NCBI RefSeq assembly: GCF_009882975.1
Contig: NZ_WTUX01000006.1
Coordinates: 1 to 64,000, forward strand
Direction: 5' to 3'
Source of the DNA: Maritimibacter harenae
GTDB taxonomy: Bacteria; Pseudomonadota; Alphaproteobacteria; Rhodobacterales; Rhodobacteraceae
Length of the DNA stretch: 64,000 bases
Part shown: piece by piece, positions 1-8,304 of the stretch
Layout of the letters: each line of letters begins with the position of its first letter
How positions within the stretch are numbered: position 1 is the first letter of the stretch
The notes under the pieces: model-generated
Told to the model about the DNA's origin: nothing
Database searches by the model: none
The model's input: the letters and a program-made list of their open reading frames with translations, nothing else
Made by a program: the position numbers and the translations under genes

Positions 1-491
1 AGAGACAAAACATAACCGGATGCGCCCTAACTTCTTCGGCGCGCCCGCCCAGTCTTACCTCAAATCTTTCCGCCGTCCTTCCCTCCGAAGCTCCGCTCCG
101 TCGTTCCGTCTGGCGTCCCGTTGTGCGCCTCAGCGCCGCCGGTGAGGGGGTATTTACGGTTCTCGACCGACACCCGCAAGTGGTTTTTTTCAGAAACATG
201 ACATTTTTGGCCAGAACCGAATATGTGATTGATTTTGCTGTAATATTTTTGTCGCCTTCTGCGCTAACGGCTTCTGCGCATGGCTGATCGTGGGCGCTAA
301 CACCGGCAAATCGGGCTTTTGGGGGGACTCAGTGGGACTCGGCGCCCCGATTCAGGGCCGATTCAGCCCTGTTCACCCGTGAATCGCCGCCCGATTCAGG
401 GCACCCCGCCCGAATCCGGCTCCACAGCGGCGCAGGATCGGGCAAAGGGCCGTAGCGGGAGCCCGGTTTCCGGGCGCGCCGCGAACGGAAC
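1..491. other. gene-free stretch at the window edge
   Basis: No open frame here looks like a gene. Bases 1-160 are pyrimidine-rich and GC-rich and may be the 3' flank of something outside the window. Bases about 176-260 are clearly richer in A+T than their surroundings, with several T runs, which could mark a promoter or a remnant of foreign DNA. Bases 348-398 hold the heptamer CGATTCA three times (348, 359, 392) and its complement TGAATCG once (380). msrQ ends at 492 on the minus strand, so this is the downstream flank of that operon. Confidence 0.5.
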
Positions 492-1109
492 TCACGCGTT
501 CACGGCCCGGCGGCTGCGCCGCGGCAGCCGGATCCGGGTGGCGAGCAGCGCACCGATCCCGACGAGGTAGAAGACCGGCTCCAGCTGGATGCCCTTGCGC
601 AGGAGCAGGAAATGCACGCCGCCCAGGATGATCGCGGGATAGAAGAGCTTGTGGATCGTCTTCCACGTCCGGCGCAGCTTGCGCATCGACCAGTCGTTCG
701 AGGTCACCGCCAACGGGATCAGCAGCGCGAAGCCCGCCATGCCGATGGTGATGTAGGGCCGCTTCAGGATGTCGGCCCAGATCTGGCTCCAGATCTGGAC
801 GTCGAGGAACAGCCACACCGCGAGGTGACACACGATATAGAAGAAACCGACCAGGCCCAACGCCCGGCGGAACTTCACCAGGTTGATCCGGGTGAACCGA
901 AAGAGCGGCGTGATCGCCAGCGTGGCGATCAGAACCTGGAGACCGAGCAGCCCGATCTCGTGCTCCATCTTCTTCACCGGATCGACGCCGAGGTTGCCCG
1001 TCACCCCCTGGTAGAAGAGCCAGACGGGCGGGATCACACCGATCAGGTAGATCGGCCAGGCAGGCACCTTGCGCAGGGCCTGGTTCACGCTGCGGGCAAC
1101 GGGGGACAT
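492..1109 (-). CDS. msrQ: MsrQ, haem-binding membrane subunit of the MsrPQ methionine sulfoxide reductase
   Basis: Passes electrons from the quinone pool or a flavin reductase to periplasmic MsrP, which repairs oxidised methionines. The 205-residue protein has about six hydrophobic segments (near 18-37, 53-72, 84-104, 118-138, 152-171 and 177-193) and membrane histidines at H95, H153 and H166, as expected of the ferric-reductase-like b-haem family. The ATG overlaps the msrP stop by one base (TGATG), so the two are translationally coupled. The order msrP then msrQ is the standard one. Length is normal for the family. Confidence 0.93.
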   Translation of the reverse strand: MSPVARSVNQALRKVPAWPIYLIGVIPPVWLFYQGVTGNLGVDPVKKMEHEIGLLGLQVLIATLAITPLFRFTRINLVKFRRALGLVGFFYIVCHLAVWLFLDVQIWSQIWADILKRPYITIGMAGFALLIPLAVTSNDWSMRKLRRTWKTIHKLFYPAIILGGVHFLLLRKGIQLEPVFYLVGIGALLATRIRLPRRSRRAVNA

Positions 1110-2005
1110 CAGAAGTATTCCGACAGGTCCATGCCTTCGTAAAGGCTGGCCACCTGCTCCTCGTACCCGTTGAACATCAGCGTGTCCTTGCGGCTGGCGA
1201 AGATGCCGGCACCGATCACGCGTTCGGTCGCCTGGCTCCAGCGGGGATGGTCCACGTTCGGGTTCACGTTGCTGTAGAAGCCGTATTCCCGCGGGTTCGC
1301 CTTGTTCCAGGTGGTCGGCGGCTCATCCTCGACCAGGCTGATGCGCACGATCGACTTGATCGACTTGAAGCCGTACTTCCACGGCACCACGAGCCGGATC
1401 GGCGCACCGTTCTGCTTGGGCATCTCCTTGCCGTAGAGCCCGGTGGCCATGAGGGTGAGCGGATGCATCGCCTCGTCCAGCCGCAGACCTTCCACGTAGG
1501 GCCATTCGACCACGGGGAATTTCACGCCCGGCATCTCCTCGGGCCGGTAGGCGGTTTCGAAGGCCACGTACTTCGCGCCCGACTGCACGCCCACCTTCTC
1601 GAGCAGCTGGTTCAGCTCGAAGCCGTTCCAAGGGATCACCATCGACCAGGCCTCGACGCAGCGGAAGCGGTAGATGCGCTCCTCTATGGTCATGCCGTCG
1701 GTGAGATCGGCGAAGGAATAGGTGCCGGGGTTGTCCACCAGCCCGTCGACCACCACCGACCAAGGGTCGACGGTGAGCATGTGGGCGTAGCGGGCCGGGT
1801 CTTCCTTGCCGGTGCCGAACTCGTAGTAGTTGTTGTAGTTGGTGATCTCTTCGAACGTGTTCGGATCGAGCCCGTTCTGCGCCAGCGCGGGGGCGGCGAA
1901 ACCGCCGGCCGCAAGGCCCGCGGCGCCCGCCATGATCTGGCGGCGGTTCATGTAGAATGACTTGGGCGTGACGTCGTCACGGGTCAGGTCGGGTTTGTAG
2001 CCCAT
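1109..2005 (-). CDS. msrP: MsrP, periplasmic molybdenum methionine sulfoxide reductase catalytic subunit
   Basis: Reduces protein-bound methionine sulfoxide in the periplasm with a molybdopterin cofactor. The 298-residue protein has a Tat signal: NRRQIM around residues 20-25, an alanine/glycine-rich segment, then ALAQ near 40-43. C116, in the segment RFRCVEAW, is the expected molybdenum ligand of the sulfite-oxidase fold. I chose the ATG at 2005 because AGGAGG lies just upstream; an earlier in-frame ATG at 2062 lacks such a site. Directly upstream is an FMN-dependent glutamate-synthase-like gene on the same strand. Secretion as a folded, cofactor-loaded protein is inferred from the twin arginine. 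Confidence 0.94.
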   Translation of the reverse strand: MGYKPDLTRDDVTPKSFYMNRRQIMAGAAGLAAGGFAAPALAQNGLDPNTFEEITNYNNYYEFGTGKEDPARYAHMLTVDPWSVVVDGLVDNPGTYSFADLTDGMTIEERIYRFRCVEAWSMVIPWNGFELNQLLEKVGVQSGAKYVAFETAYRPEEMPGVKFPVVEWPYVEGLRLDEAMHPLTLMATGLYGKEMPKQNGAPIRLVVPWKYGFKSIKSIVRISLVEDEPPTTWNKANPREYGFYSNVNPNVDHPRWSQATERVIGAGIFASRKDTLMFNGYEEQVASLYEGMDLSEYF

Positions 2006-2072
2006 TGCATCCTCCTGCGTCCTTCCAGTGCAGTGATACGGAAGGTACGCAGCGAGGCCCAATAAAGGTGCA

Positions 2073-3581
2073 TCACGATAGCGCGTGAGTGCTGTAACTT
2101 GGATAAAGCTCGTTCATCGGGATCGAACGCCCGTCACCCTGCACGATCCGCACGTGACGGCGCCGCATCTGGCGGGGTTCGGCCACGCCGACGCTGTGGG
2201 CGATGGTCTCGACCTCGCGGATCATGTTCTTGGCGAAACTCGCCACCTTGGCCGCCTTGTCCTTGGGGACGAGGCCCTTCTGAAGGTGCGGGTCGTGGGT
2301 GGTGACACCCGTGGGGCAGGTGTTCTTGTTGCACTTCAATGCCTGGATGCAGCCGAGGCTGAACATGAACCCGCGCGCGGAGACCACGAAATCGGCGCCC
2401 GCGCAGATCGCCCAGGCCACGTCGGACGGGTTCACCATCTTGCCCGAGGCGATCATGCGGATGCGGTCGTGAAGGCCGCGCTGGTCGCGCAGGTCGACGA
2501 TGCGCGGCAGCGCTTCGCGGATCGGCATGCCGACGAGGTCGATCAGCGGCATCGGCGCGGCGCCCGTGCCGCCCTCACCCCCGTCGATGGTGATGAAGTC
2601 GGGCGCGCAGTCCGGCCCCCGCCGCATGATGCAGTCGAACAGGTCCGAGAACGGGTCGACCGCGCCGACCACCGTCTTGAACCCGACCGGCTTGCCCGTG
2701 ACCGTGCGGATATGCTCGATCATGTCGAGCAGGTCGTCCCAGTCGTCGATCTCTTCGTGGCGGTTCGGCGACTCGCTGGGCTGGCCCATCGGGATGCCGC
2801 GGATGGTGGCGATCTCCTGGTCGATCTTGGCCGCGGGCAGGATGCCGCCCTTGCCGGGCTTGGCGCCCTGCGCGAGCTTGAGCTCGAACATCTTCACCTC
2901 GGGGCGCGCCGCGACCTTCTTGAGCATTTCGTCGGACAGCTTGCCGTCCTTGTCGCGCACCCCGTATTTCGCGGTCCCGATCTGGTAGACGATGTCGCAG
3001 CCGCCCTCGAGGTGGTAGGGCGCGAGGCCGCCTTCCCCGGTGTTGAGCCAGACGCCTGCCTTCTTCGCCCCCATCGAAAGCGCGCGCACCGCGGGCTGGC
3101 TGAGCGCGCCGTAGGACATGCCTGAGATGTTGAAGAAGCTCGGCGCGTCGTAGGGTTCGCGCGCCGTGGGGCCGATGGTGACCGGCGCGGTCTTGGCGTA
3201 CTGGAACCCAAGCGGCGGGAAAGCCGCGTTCACGAAGATCGTCGTCCCGGCGAGCGAAATGTTCCGCGTCGACCCGAAGGCCACCGTGTTGTCCTTGCCG
3301 TCCGCCGCCCGGTAGACCCAGTCGCGCTGCGCCCGGTTGAACGGCATCTCCTCGCGGTCCATCGCGAAGAAGTATTGCCGGAAGAATTCGCCCAGGCTGG
3401 TGAAGAGGCGGCGGAACCGACCGATCACCGGGTAGTTGCGCCGCACCGCGTCGGCAGTCTGGAAGCGGTCGACCACCCACCACAGCAGGACGAGCAGCAC
3501 CCCGAGGCCGATCAGGAACACGAAGAAGAGTGCCAGGTATTCGAGTATCCAGAACGTGGTACTCATCTCTTCGCCGCCCAT
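2073..3581 (-). CDS. FMN-binding glutamate synthase family membrane protein
   Basis: 502 residues resembling the FMN/iron-sulfur synthase domain of glutamate synthase but free-standing and membrane-anchored. One transmembrane helix spans about residues 10-36. The FMN barrel carries [10 protein letters not shown] near 181-190 and DGGEGGTG near 333-340. C411, C417 and C422 are spaced C-x5-C-x4-C, as for the [3Fe-4S] cluster of GltB. There is no glutaminase domain, so the substrate is not glutamine hydrolysed in place; the true reaction of this family is not known to me. It lies 67 bp upstream of msrP and 31 bp downstream of a small gene, probably in one transcript. Confidence 0.85.
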   Translation of the reverse strand: MGGEEMSTTFWILEYLALFFVFLIGLGVLLVLLWWVVDRFQTADAVRRNYPVIGRFRRLFTSLGEFFRQYFFAMDREEMPFNRAQRDWVYRAADGKDNTVAFGSTRNISLAGTTIFVNAAFPPLGFQYAKTAPVTIGPTAREPYDAPSFFNISGMSYGALSQPAVRALSMGAKKAGVWLNTGEGGLAPYHLEGGCDIVYQIGTAKYGVRDKDGKLSDEMLKKVAARPEVKMFELKLAQGAKPGKGGILPAAKIDQEIATIRGIPMGQPSESPNRHEEIDDWDDLLDMIEHIRTVTGKPVGFKTVVGAVDPFSDLFDCIMRRGPDCAPDFITIDGGEGGTGAAPMPLIDLVGMPIREALPRIVDLRDQRGLHDRIRMIASGKMVNPSDVAWAICAGADFVVSARGFMFSLGCIQALKCNKNTCPTGVTTHDPHLQKGLVPKDKAAKVASFAKNMIREVETIAHSVGVAEPRQMRRRHVRIVQGDGRSIPMNELYPSYSTHALS

Positions 3582-3612
3582 GTTTTCGTCTCCCTTGCCG
3601 TCTGGCCTTTGT

Positions 3613-3945
3613 TCAGTGCGTCGTCCCGTCGCCCGTCCGCGTCTCGCGGAGGTTCTTGGTCCGCCGGACGCGCCGCACCGTCTTGCCGGTCACGTCGTCG
3701 CGGGCGGCGGCCTCGGCAAAGAACGCCTGTTCGTTCGCGTTGTCCACCTCGATCAGCAGAAACGGTCGATGCGACTTGATCGTGTGGTCGCGCCCCGCGC
3801 GCGCGTGCATTCCAATGCCCTCCCCGAAGACGCGGGAGCTGAACCGCGTGGCATCGACCAGAGCATGGAGGATCGTCGCGTCGTGGGCGCGGAACGGTTT
3901 GCCGGAATTGATCTTGCGCCGGATGCGTTCGACGTCGGGGCTCAT
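3613..3945 (-). CDS. hypothetical protein, 110 residues
   Basis: I do not recognise this protein. It is basic, rich in Arg and His, without signal peptide or membrane segment. The middle (about residues 60-80) alternates hydrophobic residues in a way that suggests a beta strand (HRPFLLIEVDN). The ATG at 3945 is preceded by GGGAGG with good spacing; the frame stays open further upstream, but that part looks like non-coding GC-rich sequence. It is the likely first gene of the msrPQ/FMN-synthase transcript, so it may share their expression. Confidence 0.6.
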   Translation of the reverse strand: MSPDVERIRRKINSGKPFRAHDATILHALVDATRFSSRVFGEGIGMHARAGRDHTIKSHRPFLLIEVDNANEQAFFAEAAARDDVTGKTVRRVRRTKNLRETRTGDGTTH

Positions 3946-4286
3946 GCCGCCTCCCAGGTTCGGGTCTGGCACCGTTGGCCGGATCATGGCGCGCAGTCCG
4001 GGGACGAACAAGCGGAAAGGGGCATTTTTCCGCTCGGAAACAGGGGCCTGCGGCGAAGCGGGGAACCGGCGCCGGGTCGCCGAAAGACACCCTTGGGATC
4101 GGTCGGTCTCCGCCCCGTGGCGGGAACCCGCTTTTGACGTGCTGTTCCCCGCCGGCCCCGCGCACCGGTTCGGGCAGATCTGCGCGCAAATCTGCGCTTC
4201 GGGTATCCTAAAGATGCATGCCTTTGGCGAACCGGGCCACCTGCACCCACCCAATGACGGGTGTTCAACAAAGGAGACAGACACAC
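3946..4286. other. 340-bp divergent intergenic region
   Basis: Lies between the start of a minus-strand operon (3945) and the start of the EF-hand gene (4287), so it should carry promoters in both directions. No convincing gene is seen. Around 4174-4195 the sequence contains the palindrome GCAGATCTGC followed by a second ATCTGCGC, possibly an operator. I could not pick a clear -35/-10 pair. Confidence 0.4.
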
Positions 4287-4559
4287 ATGAAACTTGCGAC
4301 CATCACGATGGCCACCGTCCTCACCACCGCCTCGATCGCTTTCGCGCAGGAGGAGGTCATGCCGATCGACACCGACGAGGACGGCATGATCTCGGCCGAA
4401 GAGCTGATGGCGGCCTTCCCGGACGTGAACGAAGACATGTTCACGGCCGCCGACATGAACGGGGACGGCCTGCTCGACCCCGAGGAATACGCGTCGGCCC
4501 AGGAAGACGGTCTGATCCCCGCGGACGAGGCGGAAGAGGCAGAAGAATCGGACACCTGA
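4287..4559 (+). CDS. secreted two-EF-hand calcium-binding protein
   Basis: 90 residues. Residues 1-20 form a signal peptide (MKLATITMAT start, cleavage near AFA-QEE). Two canonical EF-hand loops follow: residues 28-39 (DTDEDGMISAEE) and 56-67 (DMNGDGLLDPEE), each with acidic residues at positions 1, 3, 5 and 12 and glycine at 6. The tail (about 73-90) is strongly acidic. The protein is therefore expected to bind two calcium ions in the periplasm; its partner is unknown. The ATG at 4287 follows AAGGAGA. A strong hairpin at 4584-4613 ends the gene. Isolated, with no operon partner. Confidence 0.88.
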   Translation: MKLATITMATVLTTASIAFAQEEVMPIDTDEDGMISAEELMAAFPDVNEDMFTAADMNGDGLLDPEEYASAQEDGLIPADEAEEAEESDT

Positions 4560-4583
4560 TCCGTTAATCACAGATCTCCCTGT

Positions 4584-4613
4584 GCGACCCCCGCCCCCGC
4601 CGGTGGGGGTCGC
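4584..4613. terminator. hairpin between convergent genes
   Basis: GCGACCCCC (4584-4592) pairs perfectly with GGGGGTCGC (4605-4613) around a 12-base loop. It sits between the EF-hand gene (plus) and the Mpo1-like gene (minus), which converge, and can serve both. There is no long T run, so intrinsic termination may be weak. Confidence 0.65.
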
Positions 4614-4614
4614 T

Positions 4615-5064
4615 TCAATAACTCAGGCCGGCCCGGCGGTAGAGAAAGGACATGAGCCACGCCGGGCCGATCAGCAGGAATTGCACGTCCTTGAAGAACG
4701 AGGGCTTCTTGCCCTCCACCTTGTGCCCCCAGAACTGCCCGACCCACGCGATCACGAACAGGATCAGCGCGGTCGCCCAGATCGGCAGCGGCACCACGGC
4801 CTCGAGCGCCAGGATGACCAGGTAACCCGCCACCAGCACCACGACGAAGCCGAAGGCGAGCGGCGGCGAAAGCACGGCGTAGTAGATGAGCGCCGCGATC
4901 GCCACGGGCCAGAGCAGGTTCACCCCGGCCACCGGCGGGATCGCGTAGATCAGCGCCATGACGCAGACGAAGATGACCGGCACGCAGATCCAGTGCACCA
5001 TCTTGTTGGTCGGGTTCTGGTGGCTCTCGCCGTATTCGGCGAGCAGCGCGTCTATCTTTCTCAT
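4615..5064 (-). CDS. Mpo1-like (DUF962) membrane protein
   Basis: 149 residues with four hydrophobic segments. The pattern matches the DUF962/YGL010w family: N-terminal Y-x2-SHQNPTNKMVHW-x-CVP, and C-terminal WVGQFWGHKVEGKKPSFFKDV with conserved histidines at both ends. The yeast member Mpo1 is an Fe-dependent dioxygenase acting in alpha-oxidation of 2-hydroxy fatty acids; whether bacterial members do the same is inference. Its ribosome binding site (GGGAGG) lies inside a perfect 16-bp palindrome at 5072-5087. Confidence 0.85.
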   Translation of the reverse strand: MRKIDALLAEYGESHQNPTNKMVHWICVPVIFVCVMALIYAIPPVAGVNLLWPVAIAALIYYAVLSPPLAFGFVVVLVAGYLVILALEAVVPLPIWATALILFVIAWVGQFWGHKVEGKKPSFFKDVQFLLIGPAWLMSFLYRRAGLSY

Positions 5065-5071
5065 GACAAGT

Positions 5072-5087
5072 CCTCCCGATCGGGAGG
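5072..5087 (-). promoter_or_regulatory. palindrome that contains the ribosome binding site of the Mpo1-like gene
   Basis: CCTCCCGATCGGGAGG is a perfect 16-bp palindrome. In the minus-strand mRNA it would fold as a 6-bp stem with a GATC tetraloop, and its 3' arm GGGAGG is the Shine-Dalgarno sequence 7 bases before the ATG at 5064. Folding would hide the site, so translation may be limited or regulated. Confidence 0.5.
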
Positions 5088-5135
5088 ATAGCCCGCTTGC
5101 CCCGCCCCGGGAAGAATGTCCCGGGGTCAGGCGCT

Positions 5136-5468
5136 TCAGCCCACCAGCCAGAGCATGAGATAGAGCGTCGCCGCCCCGCAGATGATCGCGGCCAGCACGT
5201 TCTTCGTCACCGCGCCGACGAGCAGCGTCACCCCCGCGGCGGTCAGCCGGGACGGATCGGCATTGCCGCCCGTCGCTTGCGGCCAGAGCACCAGCGGCGC
5301 GACGAGGCCGGGGATCACCGCGACGGGCGTGTAGCGCAGCATGCGCAGGACCCAGCCCGGCAGCTCGCGGTCGCCGATCAGGCCGAGGAAGGAGAAACGG
5401 ATGAGGAAGGTGCCTGCGCCCAGGAGGACGATGACGAGCCAGATCTTCGTGTCTTCGAAGCCGATCAT
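5136..5468 (-). CDS. azlD: AzlD family branched-chain amino acid exporter subunit
   Basis: 110 residues, four predicted membrane helices, with the family-typical segments FLIRFSFLGL near 21-30 and RYTPVAVIPGLVAPLVLWP near 45-63. AzlC and AzlD together form a small branched-chain amino acid exporter in the inner membrane. The ATG at 5468 overlaps the azlC stop by four bases (ATGA), so the pair is translationally coupled. Length is normal. Confidence 0.9.
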   Translation of the reverse strand: MIGFEDTKIWLVIVLLGAGTFLIRFSFLGLIGDRELPGWVLRMLRYTPVAVIPGLVAPLVLWPQATGGNADPSRLTAAGVTLLVGAVTKNVLAAIICGAATLYLMLWLVG

Positions 5469-6169
5469 GTCGCGACCCTCCGTTCCCGCAGGTGGTCGAG
5501 CAGCGCGCCCACCACCATCGCCGCGATGGCCGCGACCAGCAGGCCGGAGCCGAACGGCATCCACGCCAGCGCCAGCGCGAGCACGACCGAGGTCATGGCG
5601 GCGGCCAGGTGAGCGAGCGATTTGACCATCGGCGCGACCATCGCGAGAAAGGTGATCGGCATCGCGAAGTCCAGCGCGAAGCTTTCGGGAATGCGCCCCC
5701 CGACCACGGCCCCCAGCCAGGTCGCGCCGTACCACAAGGGTGCGATCGGCACGATGATCCCGAAGAAATAGGCAAGCTTGGCCCGGATCGGCGTCTCGGG
5801 CGCCTCGTCGAACTTCTCGGCCGCCATGACGCCGCTCTGATCGACCAGGAAATAGGCCGCGACCGCCCGCTGCCACAGGGGTGCCTTGCCCAGGTGCGGC
5901 ACGAGCGAGGCGGAATACATCGCCATGCGCAGGTTCACGGCAAGCGACGTGGCCAGAACCATGATCACCGGCGCGCTGTCGACCATCTGCTGGATGGCCG
6001 CGAATTGCGATGCCCCGGCGATCACCAGCACGGTCATCACCATCACCTGCGCGAGGTCGAGCCCCGCCTCGGTCGCGACGACGCCGAAAAGCGCGCCGAA
6101 GGGAATGATCACGAGAATGAAGGGCAGCCCGTCGCGGACACCCTGTCCGAAAGTCAGTGGTTTACGCAT
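5465..6169 (-). CDS. azlC: AzlC family branched-chain amino acid exporter, large subunit
   Basis: 234 residues, mostly hydrophobic, with the AzlC hallmark near the N-terminus (GLPFILVIIPFGALFGVVA, about residues 14-32) and the conserved segment SLAVNLRMAMYSASL near 75-89. Expected to act with AzlD in export of branched-chain amino acids or analogues. It heads a two-gene operon and is divergent from mobA with a 97-bp gap. The specific substrate cannot be read from sequence. Confidence 0.91.
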   Translation of the reverse strand: MRKPLTFGQGVRDGLPFILVIIPFGALFGVVATEAGLDLAQVMVMTVLVIAGASQFAAIQQMVDSAPVIMVLATSLAVNLRMAMYSASLVPHLGKAPLWQRAVAAYFLVDQSGVMAAEKFDEAPETPIRAKLAYFFGIIVPIAPLWYGATWLGAVVGGRIPESFALDFAMPITFLAMVAPMVKSLAHLAAAMTSVVLALALAWMPFGSGLLVAAIAAMVVGALLDHLRERRVAT

Positions 6170-6266
6170 CTTTACGATCCTTTGTCGCCGGCAGGGCTAC
6201 GGCGCGCGCGCGGCGGGCGCAACCCGGACCTTGCGCATGCCCGCGATCCGTTCCACGATCCGCGCC

Positions 6267-6869
6267 ATGGCATTCAAGAAATCCCTTCCTCCCGGTGTCA
6301 TCCTCGCCGGTGGCCGTGGTCTGCGCATGGGCGGGCGCGACAAGGCGTTGATCCCGCTGGGCGATCGGCCGCTGCTTCTGCACGTGGCCGACCGGCTGGA
6401 GCCGCAGGTGAGCCAGCTTGCGGTCAATTCGAATGCCGAACCGGTGGAGATCCCCTCGCCCCTGCCGATCATCGCGGACAGTATCGAGGACCGGCCGGGC
6501 CCGCTTGCCGGCATCCTCGCGGCGATGGACTGGGCCCGGGCGTTCAAATCGGACTGGGTCATCACCGTGGCGATCGACACGCCCTTCCTGCCGAAGAACC
6601 TCGTCGAGCGCCTCGTGCGCGCGCAGATGACCAGCCGGTCGCCCGTCGTGCTGGCCGAAACCGCCGACGGGATGCAGCCGGTCGCGGGGCTCTGGTACAC
6701 CGAACTGGCCCCGTCGCTGCGGGGCTCGATCGAATCCGGCACGCGCAAGGTCACGGATTTCGCCGAGGCGAAGGACGCGGTCACCGCCTTCTTCCCCGAG
6801 GAAGATTTCTTCAACATCAACACGCCGGAAGATCTCGAGATCGCCGAGGCGCGGCTCGCCGCCGGCTGA
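6267..6869 (+). CDS. mobA: MobA, molybdenum cofactor guanylyltransferase
   Basis: Transfers GMP from GTP to Mo-molybdopterin to make the guanine dinucleotide form of the cofactor used by DMSO-reductase-type enzymes. The 200-residue protein opens with the nucleotide-binding signature GVILAGGRGLRMGGRDKAL (about residues 10-28), has GPLAGILAAMD near 79-89, the metal-binding IDTPFLP near 105-111 and the C-terminal INTPEDL. The ATG at 6267 gives a normal N-terminus; an in-frame ATG at 6237 would add ten residues. MsrP in this window uses the non-dinucleotide cofactor, so other molybdoenzymes must exist elsewhere. Confidence 0.93.
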   Translation: MAFKKSLPPGVILAGGRGLRMGGRDKALIPLGDRPLLLHVADRLEPQVSQLAVNSNAEPVEIPSPLPIIADSIEDRPGPLAGILAAMDWARAFKSDWVITVAIDTPFLPKNLVERLVRAQMTSRSPVVLAETADGMQPVAGLWYTELAPSLRGSIESGTRKVTDFAEAKDAVTAFFPEEDFFNINTPEDLEIAEARLAAG

Positions 6870-6967
6870 CGCCCCGAGTTTCCGATCCGCTCCAATTTGT
6901 GGCGTTTTGCCCCGGCATTGCGTCGGTTTCGCGCGCTTTTCCCTCTTGTGCGGGAGGAAAGCGGGCC

Positions 6968-7025
6968 GTATCTGCGTCGGCGGGACACCCCTCCCCAACG
7001 AGGGGCATATATCTGGAAGGATACC
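6968..7025 (+). ncRNA. structured serC leader, candidate serC RNA motif
   Basis: The 58 bases before serC can fold: GTATC (6968-6972) pairs with GATAC (7020-7024) just before the ATG, enclosing a hairpin CCCCT (6988-6992) / AGGGG (7001-7005) and the purine-rich ribosome binding site GGAAGG (7015-7020). A conserved RNA called the serC motif has been reported upstream of serC-serA in Alphaproteobacteria; gene order, clade and position all fit. Assignment to that family is from memory, not from a covariance search. The closing stem involves the binding site, which suggests control of translation. Confidence 0.6.
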
Positions 7026-8171
<1,146 letters not shown>

Positions 8172-8172
8172 C

Positions 8173-8223
8173 GGTGGGTTGGCACCCACCCTACGGACGC
8201 TCGTAGGGTGGGTGAAACCCACC
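8173..8223. repeat. 51-bp near-perfect palindromic repeat
   Basis: The arms are GGTGGGTT (8173-8180) plus CACCCACCCTACG (8183-8195), mirrored by CGTAGGGTGGGTG (8202-8214) plus AACCCACC (8216-8223). Each arm can also fold on itself because GGTGGGT is complementary to ACCCACC. Units with this GTAGGGTGGGT...ACCCACC core are common dispersed intergenic repeats in many proteobacteria. It lies between serC and serA and could affect transcript stability. Confidence 0.75.
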
Positions 8224-8227
8224 ATGC

Positions 8228-8250
8228 CGCCCCGGGTCCAGCCCGGGGCG
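8228..8250. repeat. 9-bp stem-loop, REP-like
   Basis: CGCCCCGGG (8228-8236) pairs with CCCGGGGCG (8242-8250) around a five-base loop. It follows directly on the 51-bp palindrome in the serC-serA gap. There is no T run, so a processing or stability element is more likely than a terminator. Confidence 0.6.
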
Positions 8251-8304
8251 TGTTTCCCAAAACATGCGCCGGCGCGTCCGGCACCCGAAAAAGGACCAAG
8301 ACCA

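Noticed and set aside
3975-4211. 78-codon plus-strand frame before the EF-hand gene
   Set aside because: Basic low-complexity translation, no ribosome binding site, and inside the likely divergent promoter region.
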